DNA of 64,000 nt, taken from contig NZ_CP049916.1 in assembly GCF_011578285.1 (NCBI RefSeq), positions 1,302,001 through 1,366,000 on the forward strand. Reading direction: 5' to 3'. The DNA comes from Acinetobacter lanii (GTDB taxonomy: Bacteria; Pseudomonadota; Gammaproteobacteria; Pseudomonadales; Moraxellaceae). The first letter of the stretch is position 1, and every line of letters starts with the position of its first letter. Position numbers and translations under genes: made by a program. Below are positions 50,101 to 59,822 of this stretch, piece by piece. A model generated the notes under the pieces. The model worked only from the letters and a program-made list of their open reading frames with translations, made no database searches and had not been told where the DNA came from.

Positions 50101-53100
50101 CCATGTAGGCAGCTTAGAAAATGCAAGATTTAAAGTATATCAACAACAGTAAGTTCACTGCCATGTAGGCAGCTTAGAAATACTTCTTCGGGTTCATCCG
50201 TTAATAGTAGTTGTTCACTGCCATGTAGGCAGCTTAGAAAAATTTGACGCTGTAGCTCGTTATAAGCATTCTGTTCACTGCCATGTAGGCAGCTTAGAAA
50301 ATTTAAAACTGACAATCTATCTGTAGAAGTAAGTTCACTGCCATGTAGGCAGCTTAGAAAAAAGAACCACGTTACAGGTGATTTTTATAGTGGTTCACTG
50401 CCATGTAGGCAGCTTAGAAATCGATAGCGTTATTGAAGTTCGTACAGCTTATTGTTCACTGCCATGTAGGCAGCTTAGAAATAGATCATAAAAAATAGTC
50501 ACACTAATAACTAGTTCACTGCCATGTAGGCAGCTTAGAAAAGTTTTGATTCATGACTGGTATTGATCTGCTGGTTCACTGCCATGTAGGCAGCTTAGAA
50601 ATTACAGCGAAGCCACGATTTTTTATTACAAGAGTTCACTGCCATGTAGGCAGCTTAGAAAGTTAAAGTCACTTTAGATGGTCAAGGTGTTCCGTTCACT
50701 GCCATGTAGGCAGCTTAGAAAGATTCCATAGCATTATCGGTCACTGTTAAAGTGTTCACTGCCATGTAGGCAGCTTAGAAAAATATCCACAAGAGCTAAT
50801 TTTGACGGCGTGTGTTCACTGCCATGTAGGCAGCTTAGAAATAGACCGTGAAAGCCGTGTCATCTTGCCAAGTGTTCACTGCCATGTAGGCAGCTTAGAA
50901 AAGTAGCTCCATTAGCATCTGAAATTCCTAAAGGTTCACTGCCATGTAGGCAGCTTAGAAAAAGCTAAATACGTCATTTGGTGCAACTTCTAAGTTCACT
51001 GCCATGTAGGCAGCTTAGAAAACTCTAAGAGTGGTTTTTATTTAGTTCAACTTGTTCACTGCCATGTAGGCAGCTTAGAAATTAGATAACATTTTCATCG
51101 ATAAAGCGCATGAGTTCACTGCCATGTAGGCAGCTTAGAAAAATGACTTCATCACTGAGAAGTTGACCAAGGAGTTCACTGCCATGTAGGCAGCTTAGAA
51201 AGTAAAGCAAAATATACGTACGTAAGTACGTACGTTCACTGCCATGTAGGCAGCTTAGAAATAAAGTCTTAAAGTGTTTAGCCATCTCATGAATGTTCAC
51301 TGCCATGTAGGCAGCTTAGAAAAGCGCAATCGCAAGCACTAATAAACAAACAAAGTTCACTGCCATGTAGGCAGCTTAGAAAGTACTACAGGATCATTTA
51401 ATTCCAGTTTCCATGTTCACTGCCATGTAGGCAGCTTAGAAAAATAAAGGCAATGCACTTACAAACAAAAGGTTGTTCACTGCCATGTAGGCAGCTTAGA
51501 AAGGCATACATAGCACCAAAAATGGGATCGTTGGGTTCACTGCCATGTAGGCAGCTTAGAAATTTTATAGCTGTTTCATATATTTTTTTCTCGAGTTCAC
51601 TGCCATGTAGGCAGCTTAGAAATGTTAAAGCTAAAGGAACAATAGCTGAAGCTAGTTCACTGCCATGTAGGCAGCTTAGAAAAAAAGGGTAATGGTTTGG
51701 ATTCTTACGATCCAGTTCACTGCCATGTAGGCAGCTTAGAAAAGTGAATGTGCGTTTCTTCTTCCCATCTTCAGGTTCACTGCCATGTAGGCAGCTTAGA
51801 AATGTGGCACCTGTCCGATCATTGGTTAATGTAAGTTCACTGCCATGTAGGCAGCTTAGAAATTGTTCCTTTATTTACACCTATCGCATAAGGAGTTCAC
51901 TGCCATGTAGGCAGCTTAGAAAATACGTGGAGAGCTTTTAGCGTTCATTTTCATGTTCACTGCCATGTAGGCAGCTTAGAAAACACCTGAATCAGCCCAT
52001 TGAGCTTCACCATTGTTCACTGCCATGTAGGCAGCTTAGAAAACACCACGTTTTTAGTTTGGAGGGCGACAATTGTTCACTGCCATGTAGGCAGCTTAGA
52101 AATGTTCTAATACTTCGGCAAATTGCCCTGTTTCGTTCACTGCCATGTAGGCAGCTTAGAAAAGTAGATTCATTTTGCTTAACAGTAAAATAACGTTCAC
52201 TGCCATGTAGGCAGCTTAGAAAATAATTCTTCTAATTCTTCTTTAGTAAATTCCAGTTCACTGCCATGTAGGCAGCTTAGAAAGAAACTAAATGTCACCC
52301 AATCAACAGCGACTAGTTCACTGCCATGTAGGCAGCTTAGAAAATTGCTCTAAAGTGATGCGAACGAAACGACCAGTTCACTGCCATGTAGGCAGCTTAG
52401 AAATCCATTAATTTTTTATGCAGAATCAGGTGATAGTTCACTGCCATGTAGGCAGCTTAGAAAACTGATGTTGATGTGCAATTTTTTAGCGATTCGTTCA
52501 CTGCCATGTAGGCAGCTTAGAAAAAAACCCCATCTTTGATGTATGTGAAGTCAGCGTTCACTGCCATGTAGGCAGCTTAGAAATGATTTAGTCAAAGTTG
52601 TCAAACGTGCAATTCGTTCACTGCCATGTAGGCAGCTTAGAAAATTAATCATTGGGCTGGCGTGGAAAGGGTGACAGTTCACTGCCATGTAGGCAGCTTA
52701 GAAATAGAAAGATGCAAAGTTTCGAGCAAGCATTCTGTTCACTGCCATGTAGGCAGCTTAGAAAAATCAATACGGCTTTTTGGTAACTTGCGAATCGTTC
52801 ACTGCCATGTAGGCAGCTTAGAAAATTGAGAAGAAAAGAACAGCGAAGCCAAATAAGTTCACTGCCATGTAGGCAGCTTAGAAAATCGGAAGCATTTAAA
52901 ACGCCCATAGAAAATAGTTCACTGCCATGTAGGCAGCTTAGAAAATTAGAAGAATATCGTTGGAATAAAGCTGTTGGTTCACTGCCATGTAGGCAGCTTA
53001 GAAATCATAGACAACAGAAGCACCTTGAGCAATACCGTTCACTGCCATGTAGGCAGCTTAGAAAAAGCAATGCGCTTGATAGACTTGCGCCTGACAGTTC

Positions 53101-54566
53101 ACTGCCATGTAGGCAGCTTAGAAAAGTATTTGTGCTGTTCCACAGCGCATTTTTACCGTTCACTGCCATGTAGGCAGCTTAGAAAATCCCTAATTCTTTA
53201 TTTTCAAAGAATCCATCGTTCACTGCCATGTAGGCAGCTTAGAAAACCGTCAGCAAGGTCTTTGCGAACATAGCCGAGTTCACTGCCATGTAGGCAGCTT
53301 AGAAAAATCAGGAAGTTCGTGATGCTGGCATGTTGATGTTCACTGCCATGTAGGCAGTTTAGAAAATTATAGGGGCTTATCTTTTGGTGGTTCTGGCGTT
53401 CACTGCCATGTAGGCAGCTTAGAAAATTTTGAGATTTCAATCTGAACTGCTTCAGCAGTTCACTGCCATGTAGGCAGCTTAGAAAATTAGAACGATGGCG
53501 GTGTACAATGCGAACGTGTTCACTGCCATGTAGGCAGCTTAGAAAAATCAAATGGGTGGTGCAAAACAATCACCAGTGTTCACTGCCATGTAGGCAGCTT
53601 AGAAATGCTCGACTTCTAATTGCTCAGAAGCATCAAGGTTCACTGCCATGTAGGCAGCTTAGAAAGAGAAAACAATATTTTTGAGGTGGGGGATAGAGTT
53701 CACTGCCATGTAGGCAGCTTAGAAATTTTACCGCCACAGATAAGGGTGATCTGCTATGTTCACTGCCATGTAGGCAGCTTAGAAAATTTCGGTATGAGTA
53801 AACGAGCGATTCAGCGAGTTCACTGCCATGTAGGCAGCTTAGAAATGACATAGCGAATCATCAAAAAATGCTGTACGGTTCACTGCCATGTAGGCAGCTT
53901 AGAAAATTGAGAACGTGAAAACAAAGGTTGCTTTGGCTGTTCACTGCCATGTAGGCAGCTTAGAAAATTGTTGTTTTGGGTGTGCGTAAAGTTGAAACGT
54001 TCACTGCCATGTAGGCAGCTTAGAAATAAGCCGTTCAAGCCACGCTCTGAGTCGCTAAGTTCACTGCCATGTAGGCAGCTTAGAAATTAAGTGCGCCCCA
54101 GTACATACCATAGTCTTTGTTCACTGCCATGTAGGCAGCTTAGAAATGACATAGCGAATCATCAAAAAATGCTGTACGGTTCACTGCCATGTAGGCAGCT
54201 TAGAAAAATGCTCACTTAATCAATTGCTCAGTTGATCAGTTCACTGCCATGTAGGCAGCTTAGAAAATCGAAAGCGTAGATGGGTTGTAACCTGTCAAGT
54301 TCACTGCCATGTAGGCAGCTTAGAAAAATGGGTTCACGCACTTTTACATACACATTTAGTTCACTGCCATGTAGGCAGCTTAGAAAATAGATGCTTCGGA
54401 ACTCAGAACTGAGCCTATGTTCACTGCTATGTAGGCAGCTTAGAAATTTAAATTGACTGCGCAGTGAATCAGCAAGTTGTTCACTGCCATGTAGGCAGCT
54501 TAGAAATTATGCTGTGAGTCAGTCATGAAGCGTTCAGTGTTCACTGCCATGTAGGCAGCTTATAAA
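47149..54566 (+). CRISPR. type I-F CRISPR array: 124 repeats, 123 spacers
   Basis: A 28-bp repeat starting GTTCACTGCC and ending CTTAGAAA, with hairpin stem CTGCC/GGCAG around ATGTA and an 8-nt 5' handle CTTAGAAA, typical of I-F. Starts run from 47149 to 54539. Spacers are 32 bp except eight of 33 bp (after repeats 22, 34, 55, 69, 85, 92, 100, 113) and one of 34 bp (after repeat 28). Repeats are identical except 104 (53338, C21T), 122 (54419, C10T) and 124 (54539, G25T). One spacer is present twice (53846-53877 and 54147-54178). Transcription is on the plus strand from the leader at 47.0 kb. Confidence 0.98.
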
Positions 54567-54599
54567 CTCCTGAATATCTTCAGTGATTAGCCCCCATTT

Positions 54600-54688
54600 G
54601 TTAACTACCATGTAGGCGTTTTATATAGTCACTTGCTTATCAGTACCTGTCATAGGTATGTTCACTACGATGAAGGCGGTTTCATGTC
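54600..54688 (+). repeat. two decayed terminal repeat units of the CRISPR array
   Basis: GTTAACTACCATGTAGGCG at 54600 and GTTCACTACGATGAAGGCGG at 54660 keep the 60-bp register but have several substitutions and lost the stem. They mark the trailer (oldest) end of the array. Confidence 0.85.
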
Positions 54689-55031
54689 TAAGACATTGAG
54701 AGCAGTCCAAACTAAACTCAATCAGGGTACAAATTGGGTTTGAGTATTGAGAAAATAATTTTTATTCAAATTCTTAGAATTATAATTCAATCGTCCCAAT
54801 CATAGAATTAAATTTTTTAATTTAGAAATTTTAATTTGCCACATTTTTTGCCACATTTTATTTAAACGCTATCATTATGTATTAAACGTAAATTTTTAAA
54901 AACCTGTAAATACATATACTTAAGTTTGATGGGTTTTGGTGGAGTCAAACTTAAGTGAGTTCGACTCCCACTCTATTAAGCAATTTTTTATTTTATGTAA
55001 AGAAAAGGCAATTAATTGATTAGCTAAAATT
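54689..55031. other. array trailer to integrase: non-coding
   Basis: About 340 bp of AT-rich DNA with no gene seen. The one clear structure is a 12-bp perfect inverted repeat ACTTAAGTTTGA/TCAAACTTAAGT (54918-54929 and 54945-54956), which may be the 3' end signal for the integrase transcript. Confidence 0.5.
54918..54956 (-). terminator. hairpin downstream of the integrase gene
   Basis: A 12-bp perfect stem with a 15-nt loop, 76 bp past the integrase stop. No strong T tract follows directly, so termination is uncertain. The adjacent AGTTCGACTCCCAC resembles a tRNA T arm, but no cloverleaf can be built. Confidence 0.4.
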
Positions 55032-56297
55032 TTAAAATTCGATCTCTGCTTCTTTTAAAATCCATTTTTCAAATTTAGTATGATGCACACGCAGTAAATC
55101 CACGGGTCTATCTTTATAGTGTTTTTCAGCAGTGGCACTTGGTTTATGCCCCATAATTTGAGCAACTACACCAGTTGGTATTTCAAGCCATTCAGCTAAG
55201 TTGGAAAATGATCGGCGTAGATCATGAATGGTAAACTTTGGAAGTTCTTGTTTTTTAAGAGCGGTGTAGTAACTGTTTCTTATATCTGTGATGTAACCAG
55301 TATCAGAATCTTCAGACCAAAATACATAATTAGAATTAGAGTGTTTTGGAAGTTGCTTAAATAAATGTTCGACATAAGGTGTCATTGGGATAAGACGGTC
55401 TCGTTGTTCATACTTGTCCCATACAGAAATAGTTTTCCATTTGAAGTCTAATTGTGAATAGGTGAGCGAACGCATTGATTCAGAGCGTGGCCCACATAAA
55501 ATGCTAATTTGTAAAAATGTTCTATACATGATATTTGATATGTTATTAACTGCTAAAAACCAATCTTTTAATTGGTCTCTTAGAACTGAATTTTTAACAG
55601 GTTTTAATACTGGAACAGCACGACGTACTCGCTTTTCTTGATGTACTTTTGAATCAATTAAATTTTTATAAACGTTATGCTCCTGACACCAATTAATGCA
55701 TGAGCGTGTAATTCTAAATGCTAATGCAGCACGACCAGGTCTTGTTTGAGCTTCTTTTGTTTGCCAATTTATCAAAGTATCTGAAGTAAGCTCAATAAGA
55801 GGAATATCTAAAATCGATGCCATAACCCCTGGTATTGTTAATCCTTTTCCTCTAACTTTAACTTCACCACCACGATGGGAAAGTACGATGTGATCTTTTA
55901 AGTGACGTGGTGACCATAGGTGTTTATTTGAATCGATATATTCAGCAAATACATGACCAAAAGTGATTTTTTCATTTTCTTGAGCTTTAGAGAACTCATG
56001 ATTCTTTTTGGCTTCTTCTGCACGAGTACGACGAGGATCAATTCCTTGGTCACAAAGCTGTTGTAGTCGTCTAGATTCTTTTCTAGCATCATCTAGAGAC
56101 CAAATATTCACATCGCCGATAGTTATACGTAAACTCTTACCAGAAACACGACTTTGGAAAATGTAAGCTCTATTTTCATTTTTAGTGACACGAACAGAAA
56201 GACCCGCTGTTTCTAAATCCCAATAGAAAATTTGATTTTTATCATTGCTAGGTTTATCAAGTTTTAGAACTTTGGCGGTAGTAAATTTTAGTTTCAT
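55032..56297 (-). CDS. int: P4-type tyrosine integrase
   Basis: A 421-residue site-specific recombinase. The N-terminal DUF4102-like domain (LDKPSNDKNQIFYWD..GLSVRVT, LRITIGDVNIWSLDDARKE) precedes a SAM-like core-binding domain. The catalytic domain has the first Arg in LCGPRSESMRSLTYSQL, HDLRRSFSNLAEWL (HxxR), MGHKPSATAEKHY (G-H and the nucleophile Tyr). It lies 160 bp inside attR and reads into the island, which it should integrate into and excise from the tRNA site. GTAAGCA arm-site repeats lie directly upstream of its start. Confidence 0.95.
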   Translation of the reverse strand: MKLKFTTAKVLKLDKPSNDKNQIFYWDLETAGLSVRVTKNENRAYIFQSRVSGKSLRITIGDVNIWSLDDARKESRRLQQLCDQGIDPRRTRAEEAKKNHEFSKAQENEKITFGHVFAEYIDSNKHLWSPRHLKDHIVLSHRGGEVKVRGKGLTIPGVMASILDIPLIELTSDTLINWQTKEAQTRPGRAALAFRITRSCINWCQEHNVYKNLIDSKVHQEKRVRRAVPVLKPVKNSVLRDQLKDWFLAVNNISNIMYRTFLQISILCGPRSESMRSLTYSQLDFKWKTISVWDKYEQRDRLIPMTPYVEHLFKQLPKHSNSNYVFWSEDSDTGYITDIRNSYYTALKKQELPKFTIHDLRRSFSNLAEWLEIPTGVVAQIMGHKPSATAEKHYKDRPVDLLRVHHTKFEKWILKEAEIEF

Positions 56298-56305
56298 TTT
56301 CTTAT

Positions 56306-56341
56306 TGCTTACATAGTGTTGGTGTAAGCACTATGTAAGCA
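56306..56341 (+). promoter_or_regulatory. arm-type sites and palindrome upstream of int
   Basis: GCTTACATAGTG (56307-56318) and CACTATGTAAGC (56329-56340) form a perfect inverted repeat just before the int start, and the second half contains GTAAGCA-CTAT-GTAAGCA (56324-56341). It could serve both recombination and integrase autoregulation. Confidence 0.7.
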
Positions 56342-56457
56342 AATAAACTCAATGTTAGTCAATAAAAATAAAGATAAAAATAACTTAAGTTATTAAATAA
56401 GAAGGAAAAATTAAATTTAATCAACACTAATAAGTATGCGTAAATGCTTTAAAAATA

Positions 56458-56548
56458 GGACTCATAATCCGTTGGTCGACAGTTCAAGTCTGTCTGGGCC
56501 CACCATATAAAACAACCACTTACGTGCATTAATCGTAAGTGGTTTTTT
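56458..56548 (+). repeat. attR: 91-bp direct repeat (tRNA 3' fragment)
   Basis: Identical to 32578-32668. It contains the tRNA from the anticodon stem to CCA plus the terminator hairpin, but no 5' half, so it is not a functional tRNA gene. Confidence 0.96.
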
Positions 56549-56563
56549 TGTTTTTGAAGTTTA

Positions 56564-56581
56564 GTAAGCAAATGGTAAGCA
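56564..56581 (+). promoter_or_regulatory. arm-type site pair outside attR
   Basis: GTAAGCA-AATG-GTAAGCA begins 16 bp after the end of attR, the same offset as the pair after attL. This implies the left arm of a second, related element. Confidence 0.6.
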
Positions 56582-56647
56582 GCTTAAATCAACATTATGA
56601 ACCGTACCGGGTTTGTCGGAGACCAACTTTCTTGAGAGAATGTCCCA

Positions 56648-56965
56648 ATGACAAAACCAAAATATACCCCTGAAATCAGAGAAAGAGCGGTTCAATTATT
56701 GATTGAATCTGAAAAAGATTATCCTTCTACTTGGGCTGCAATCACAGCAATTGCACCTAAGATTGGCTGTACTCCTGAAACACTACGTTCCTGGCATCAG
56801 AAGTATTTGAATCAACAGAATCCAATCAAAGTACAGCAGCTTTCAGACCAAGAACGCATTAAACAACTTGAACGCGAAAATAAAGAACTGCAACGAGCCA
56901 ATGAAATTCTACGCAAAGCAGCCGCTTTTTTCGCCCAGGCGGAGCTCGACCGCCCACACAAATAA
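56648..56965 (+). CDS. IS3-family transposase OrfA
   Basis: A 105-residue protein with a helix-turn-helix (YTPEIRERAVQLLIESEKDY, IGCTPETLRSWHQKYL) and a coiled-coil tail (RIKQLERENKELQRANEILRKAAAFFAQAE), typical of the IS3 group. It overlaps the orfB start (TAATG). Confidence 0.94.
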   Translation: MTKPKYTPEIRERAVQLLIESEKDYPSTWAAITAIAPKIGCTPETLRSWHQKYLNQQNPIKVQQLSDQERIKQLERENKELQRANEILRKAAAFFAQAELDRPHK

Positions 56966-57867
56966 TGGTGGATTTTATCCATAATAATAAAGAGCTGTAC
57001 GGAGTCGAGGCGATTTGTAGAATTTTACCTATCGCACCTTCAACCTATTACCGAACTTTAGACCTCGCGGACAATCCAGAACATCGAGCGAAACGAGATT
57101 TACATGACTTGCATCATGCTGAACAAATTAAACGAATTTGGAAGGAAAGTTCAGGTCGATATGGTGTACGTAAAGTTTGGCAAAAACTGAAACGTGAAGG
57201 CTATATTATTGCGCGCTGTACAGTTGCTCGATTGATGCAAAAGCTAGGTATACAAGGTGTTTGGCGAGGTAAGAATAAACAAACGACCCGTAGCCGGGAT
57301 GATCAAAAACGAGCAGATGACTTGGTGAAACGCAATTTTAGTGCTGATCAGCCTGACCAGCTGTGGGTCGCTGACTTCACGTATATTCAAACAAATTCAG
57401 GCTGGGTCTATACCGCCTTTATTATTGATGTGTTCTCACGAGCAATTGTTGGATGGAAAGTATCAACACGTATGAATACAGACATGGTGCTCGATGCACT
57501 GGAGCAAGCATTGCATGATCGAGGCATGCCAAAGAACGTGATTCATCATAGTGACAGAGGCGTGCAATATCTTTCCATTCGTTATACCAATCGTTTAGAA
57601 GCAGCAAATTTACGAGCATCAGTCGGTACGACCGGTGATTCATACGATAATGCTTTGGCTGAAACGATGAATGGCTTATACAAAACAGAGGTGATTGAAT
57701 ATTTAAAAGCAGATTGGCAAGGTTTAGCGGATGTACAACTTGCGACACTAAATTGGGTAGATTGGTTCAATAAAGAACGTGTACATAGTGCACTGGGTTA
57801 TGTATCACCTTTTGATTTTGAAGTAATCTACTATGATAAGATTAACCCGTTAGGTCAGGTGGCCTAA
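56965..57867 (+). CDS. IS3-family transposase OrfB
   Basis: A 300-residue DDE transposase. It shows the HTH_21 region (YGVRKVWQKLKREGYIIARCTVARLM), DQLWVADFTYIQTNSGWVYTAFIIDVFSR (first Asp), IHHSDRGVQYLS (second Asp) and GDSYDNALAETMNGLYKTE (Glu). It is intact, so with perfect ends the element is probably recent. Confidence 0.95.
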   Translation: MVDFIHNNKELYGVEAICRILPIAPSTYYRTLDLADNPEHRAKRDLHDLHHAEQIKRIWKESSGRYGVRKVWQKLKREGYIIARCTVARLMQKLGIQGVWRGKNKQTTRSRDDQKRADDLVKRNFSADQPDQLWVADFTYIQTNSGWVYTAFIIDVFSRAIVGWKVSTRMNTDMVLDALEQALHDRGMPKNVIHHSDRGVQYLSIRYTNRLEAANLRASVGTTGDSYDNALAETMNGLYKTEVIEYLKADWQGLADVQLATLNWVDWFNKERVHSALGYVSPFDFEVIYYDKINPLGQVA

Positions 57868-57908
57868 CTTAAATAAAAAGTCTCCGACAAACCCGGTACG
57901 GTTCATTA

Positions 57909-58189
57909 TTCTTAATTGGTTTTTTGCATAAAGACTTCAAAGATAGAATTTCCTGTAGTTACTCAAATTCAAGTGACGACTTAGGTATGGGGGCGATCTA
58001 ATTCTGACATAGCTTAATCATAATTTAAGTAAATACTTTGAGATATAGAGTATATGATCGAATTTTAGATCAGTTTATTACAAGTTTCTACATAAGCGTT
58101 CGCTGAACCTCATAGCTATTTTTTAATGGGGTTTAGGTTTTAGGCAGTGTGGTAGTAATTCTTGTAGGCAGGACACTTTATGTGTTGGC
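57909..58189. other. non-coding stretch
   Basis: About 280 bp with stop codons in all frames. I see nothing supported in it; it may be deleted or decayed upstream sequence of the following pseudogene. Confidence 0.35.
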
Positions 58190-58723
58190 GGCCTTTTCAG
58201 CCTATCACCTAAAGTAGATGCAGGTTATGGCAAAGGCAGTAACCACTTATAAAGCACAATACATAACAACACGACACTCAATGCAGAGCAGATTAGCTTA
58301 AAGAGCAAAGGTGATACCACGATTTAACGGCAGGGATTGGTGAGGCTGCAGGAGATTCTAGCTACAATGCTCAGTTGGCTGGTGTGGTTGGAAAAAATGA
58401 GTTAGAGAATAATGAGATGGGATATTCCCAGTTAATCCTAAGCAAATGAAGCCTGCACAATCGCTGGCAGAGTATGATATTAAGGAAGGGTAAAACTTAT
58501 GTCGGAGCTATTATTAATGACAGCGTAGTAATAGCAAGCGTCACTCCTTTGTGACCTGGTTATAGAATTTACCAAGGAAGTAAATGGGTTTTGTATACGG
58601 CAAAACAAGGGGCTGGCAGTGCCACATTAAGAAATATAATTAACAACGCAATGCTGAATGGGACAATTTCAGGTGGGATCTCACCTCCTTCAGGTGACGA
58701 TGTTAAAGGTATTATTGCCAATA

Positions 58724-59717
58724 TAGCTAAAAACTTAAGATGAGCTACAATAGAAAAAACTCTAATCTTTAAGATCATGCCAAAACATATTCTGTCGATT
58801 TACGCGAAAAAGCCATGCAGTTTTATAAAGAGTCAAAGCATAAATCTAAGACGTGCGAAATATTTAATATTGCCAGAACCACGCTCGATGATTGGATCCT
58901 GATCGAACAGCAGACTGGTCAACTCAAACAACCTAAGTCTCCAAATGTAGGACGTCCCTCAAAGATTCTGGACCTGCAAGCTTTTGAAGCATTTGTAAAA
59001 ACAACGCCATTTACCCAAGCTAAAGATCTTATTCCTTTGTTTGAACAGAAATTCGGTTATAGCGTTGGCTATCATGTCATTTTAAAAGCTCTAAATAAGA
59101 TGGGTTGGACGCGTAAAAAAAGAGTTTTCTCTACAAACAAGCCTGCAAGTTAAGCCGTGCTGTATTTGAATGGTGTTTGCCTCAGTGGAAGCAGCAATAT
59201 GGTGAAGATCACATTCTTTATATCGATGAATCAGGCATCAATACCAATGAAACCGCAGAAATACGGTTGGTCTCCAAAAGGTCAACGTTGTCATGCATTT
59301 AAGTCAGGTGGGCATGGCACGAGACTCAGTATGATCAGTGCGGTCAGATCAAATGCACCATTCAAGTTTACTCAACCTTTAGTTTTTCACGGTTCGTGTG
59401 ATCGGAATATTTTTGTCTGTTGGTTGGAATATTTGTTGCAGGATTTAAAGCAAAAGGATGATCAGACTAAGAGTTATTTGCTGATTCTAGATAATGCATC
59501 CATTCATAAAGGTCGAGTAATTGATGACTTGGCAGCACGATATCAGATAAGAATTGTTTATCTACCTGCATATAGTCCTGATCTAAATCCTATTGAGAGA
59601 GCATGGTCTGTCCTAAAAAGTAAAGTCAGACATATGGTTGCCCATAGCAATAAAACACTTCCCGACGCTTTAGATATTGCATTTAAAATGATGTAGCTTA
59701 TATTTTATACTTAGCTA
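58724..59717 (+). mobile_element. IS630-family element, copy 1 (994 bp)
   Basis: Ends TAGCTAA/TTAGCTA with a TA duplication at 58722-58723 and 59718-59719. It is the same length as, and nearly identical to, the copy at 61847-62840. It is inserted in the CdiA-like fragment. Confidence 0.9.
58777..59696 (+). pseudogene. IS630 transposase, copy 1, frameshifted
   Basis: Compared with copy 2, one A is missing just after the ATG (CCAAAACAT against CCAAAAACAT) and one base is added in the middle (GCAGAAATACGG against GCAGAATATGG). Both break the frame. The remaining segments show the N-terminal HTH (KTCEIFNIARTTLDDWI) and the C-terminal DDE part (LILDNASIHKG, YLPAYSPDLNPIERAWS). Copy 1 is therefore defective. 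Confidence 0.9.
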
Positions 59718-59822
59718 TACAGCATTTGGTGCAGCGGCAGGCAGCGTGAGCACATGGAATAAGGTTTACTAACGATAAAAGAGCAGGCTGCCATACCTGG
59801 GTGTTAATTGTGGGTGTCCGCT

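Larger units (their letters stand above)
56598..57905 (+). mobile_element. IS3-family element, 1308 bp, intact ends
   Basis: Perfect 26-bp terminal inverted repeats start TGAACCGTACCGGG (left end 56598, right end 57905), with a 3-bp TTA duplication at 56595-56597 and 57906-57908. It encodes orfA and orfB on the plus strand. It is inserted 50 bp outside attR. Confidence 0.95.
58190..59771 (+). pseudogene. decayed CdiA/FHA-type gene fragment, split by IS630
   Basis: Short in-frame pieces in shifting frames match the C-terminal half of filamentous-haemagglutinin/CdiA proteins. They are GLFSLSPKVDAGYGKGSNH (58192), NNTTLNAEQISLKSKGDTTI (about 58268) and a pre-toxin VENN-like AGVVGKNELENNE (about 58379). 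Then comes a toxin-like tail, GYRIYQGSKWVLYTAKQGAG (about 58558), that runs into the IS630 at 58724. After the IS, the frame resumes as NTAFGAAAGSVSTWNKVY and stops near 59771. Several stops and frame changes show it is dead. Confidence 0.65.

Noticed and set aside
47298..53853. Many ORFs with repeated SLPCRQLRK, FLSCLHGSE or VHCHVGSLE peptides
   Set aside because: The 28+32 bp CRISPR period is divisible by three, so each strand repeats the same peptide every 20 codons. These are translations of the repeat, not genes.
54930..54990. A tRNA or tmRNA gene
   Set aside because: Only a T-arm-like stretch exists; no acceptor, D or anticodon arm can be paired.
54600..55031. Leader at the integrase end of the array
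   Set aside because: Repeats decay toward this end, and the hairpin/handle orientation and IHF site place the leader beside cas6f.
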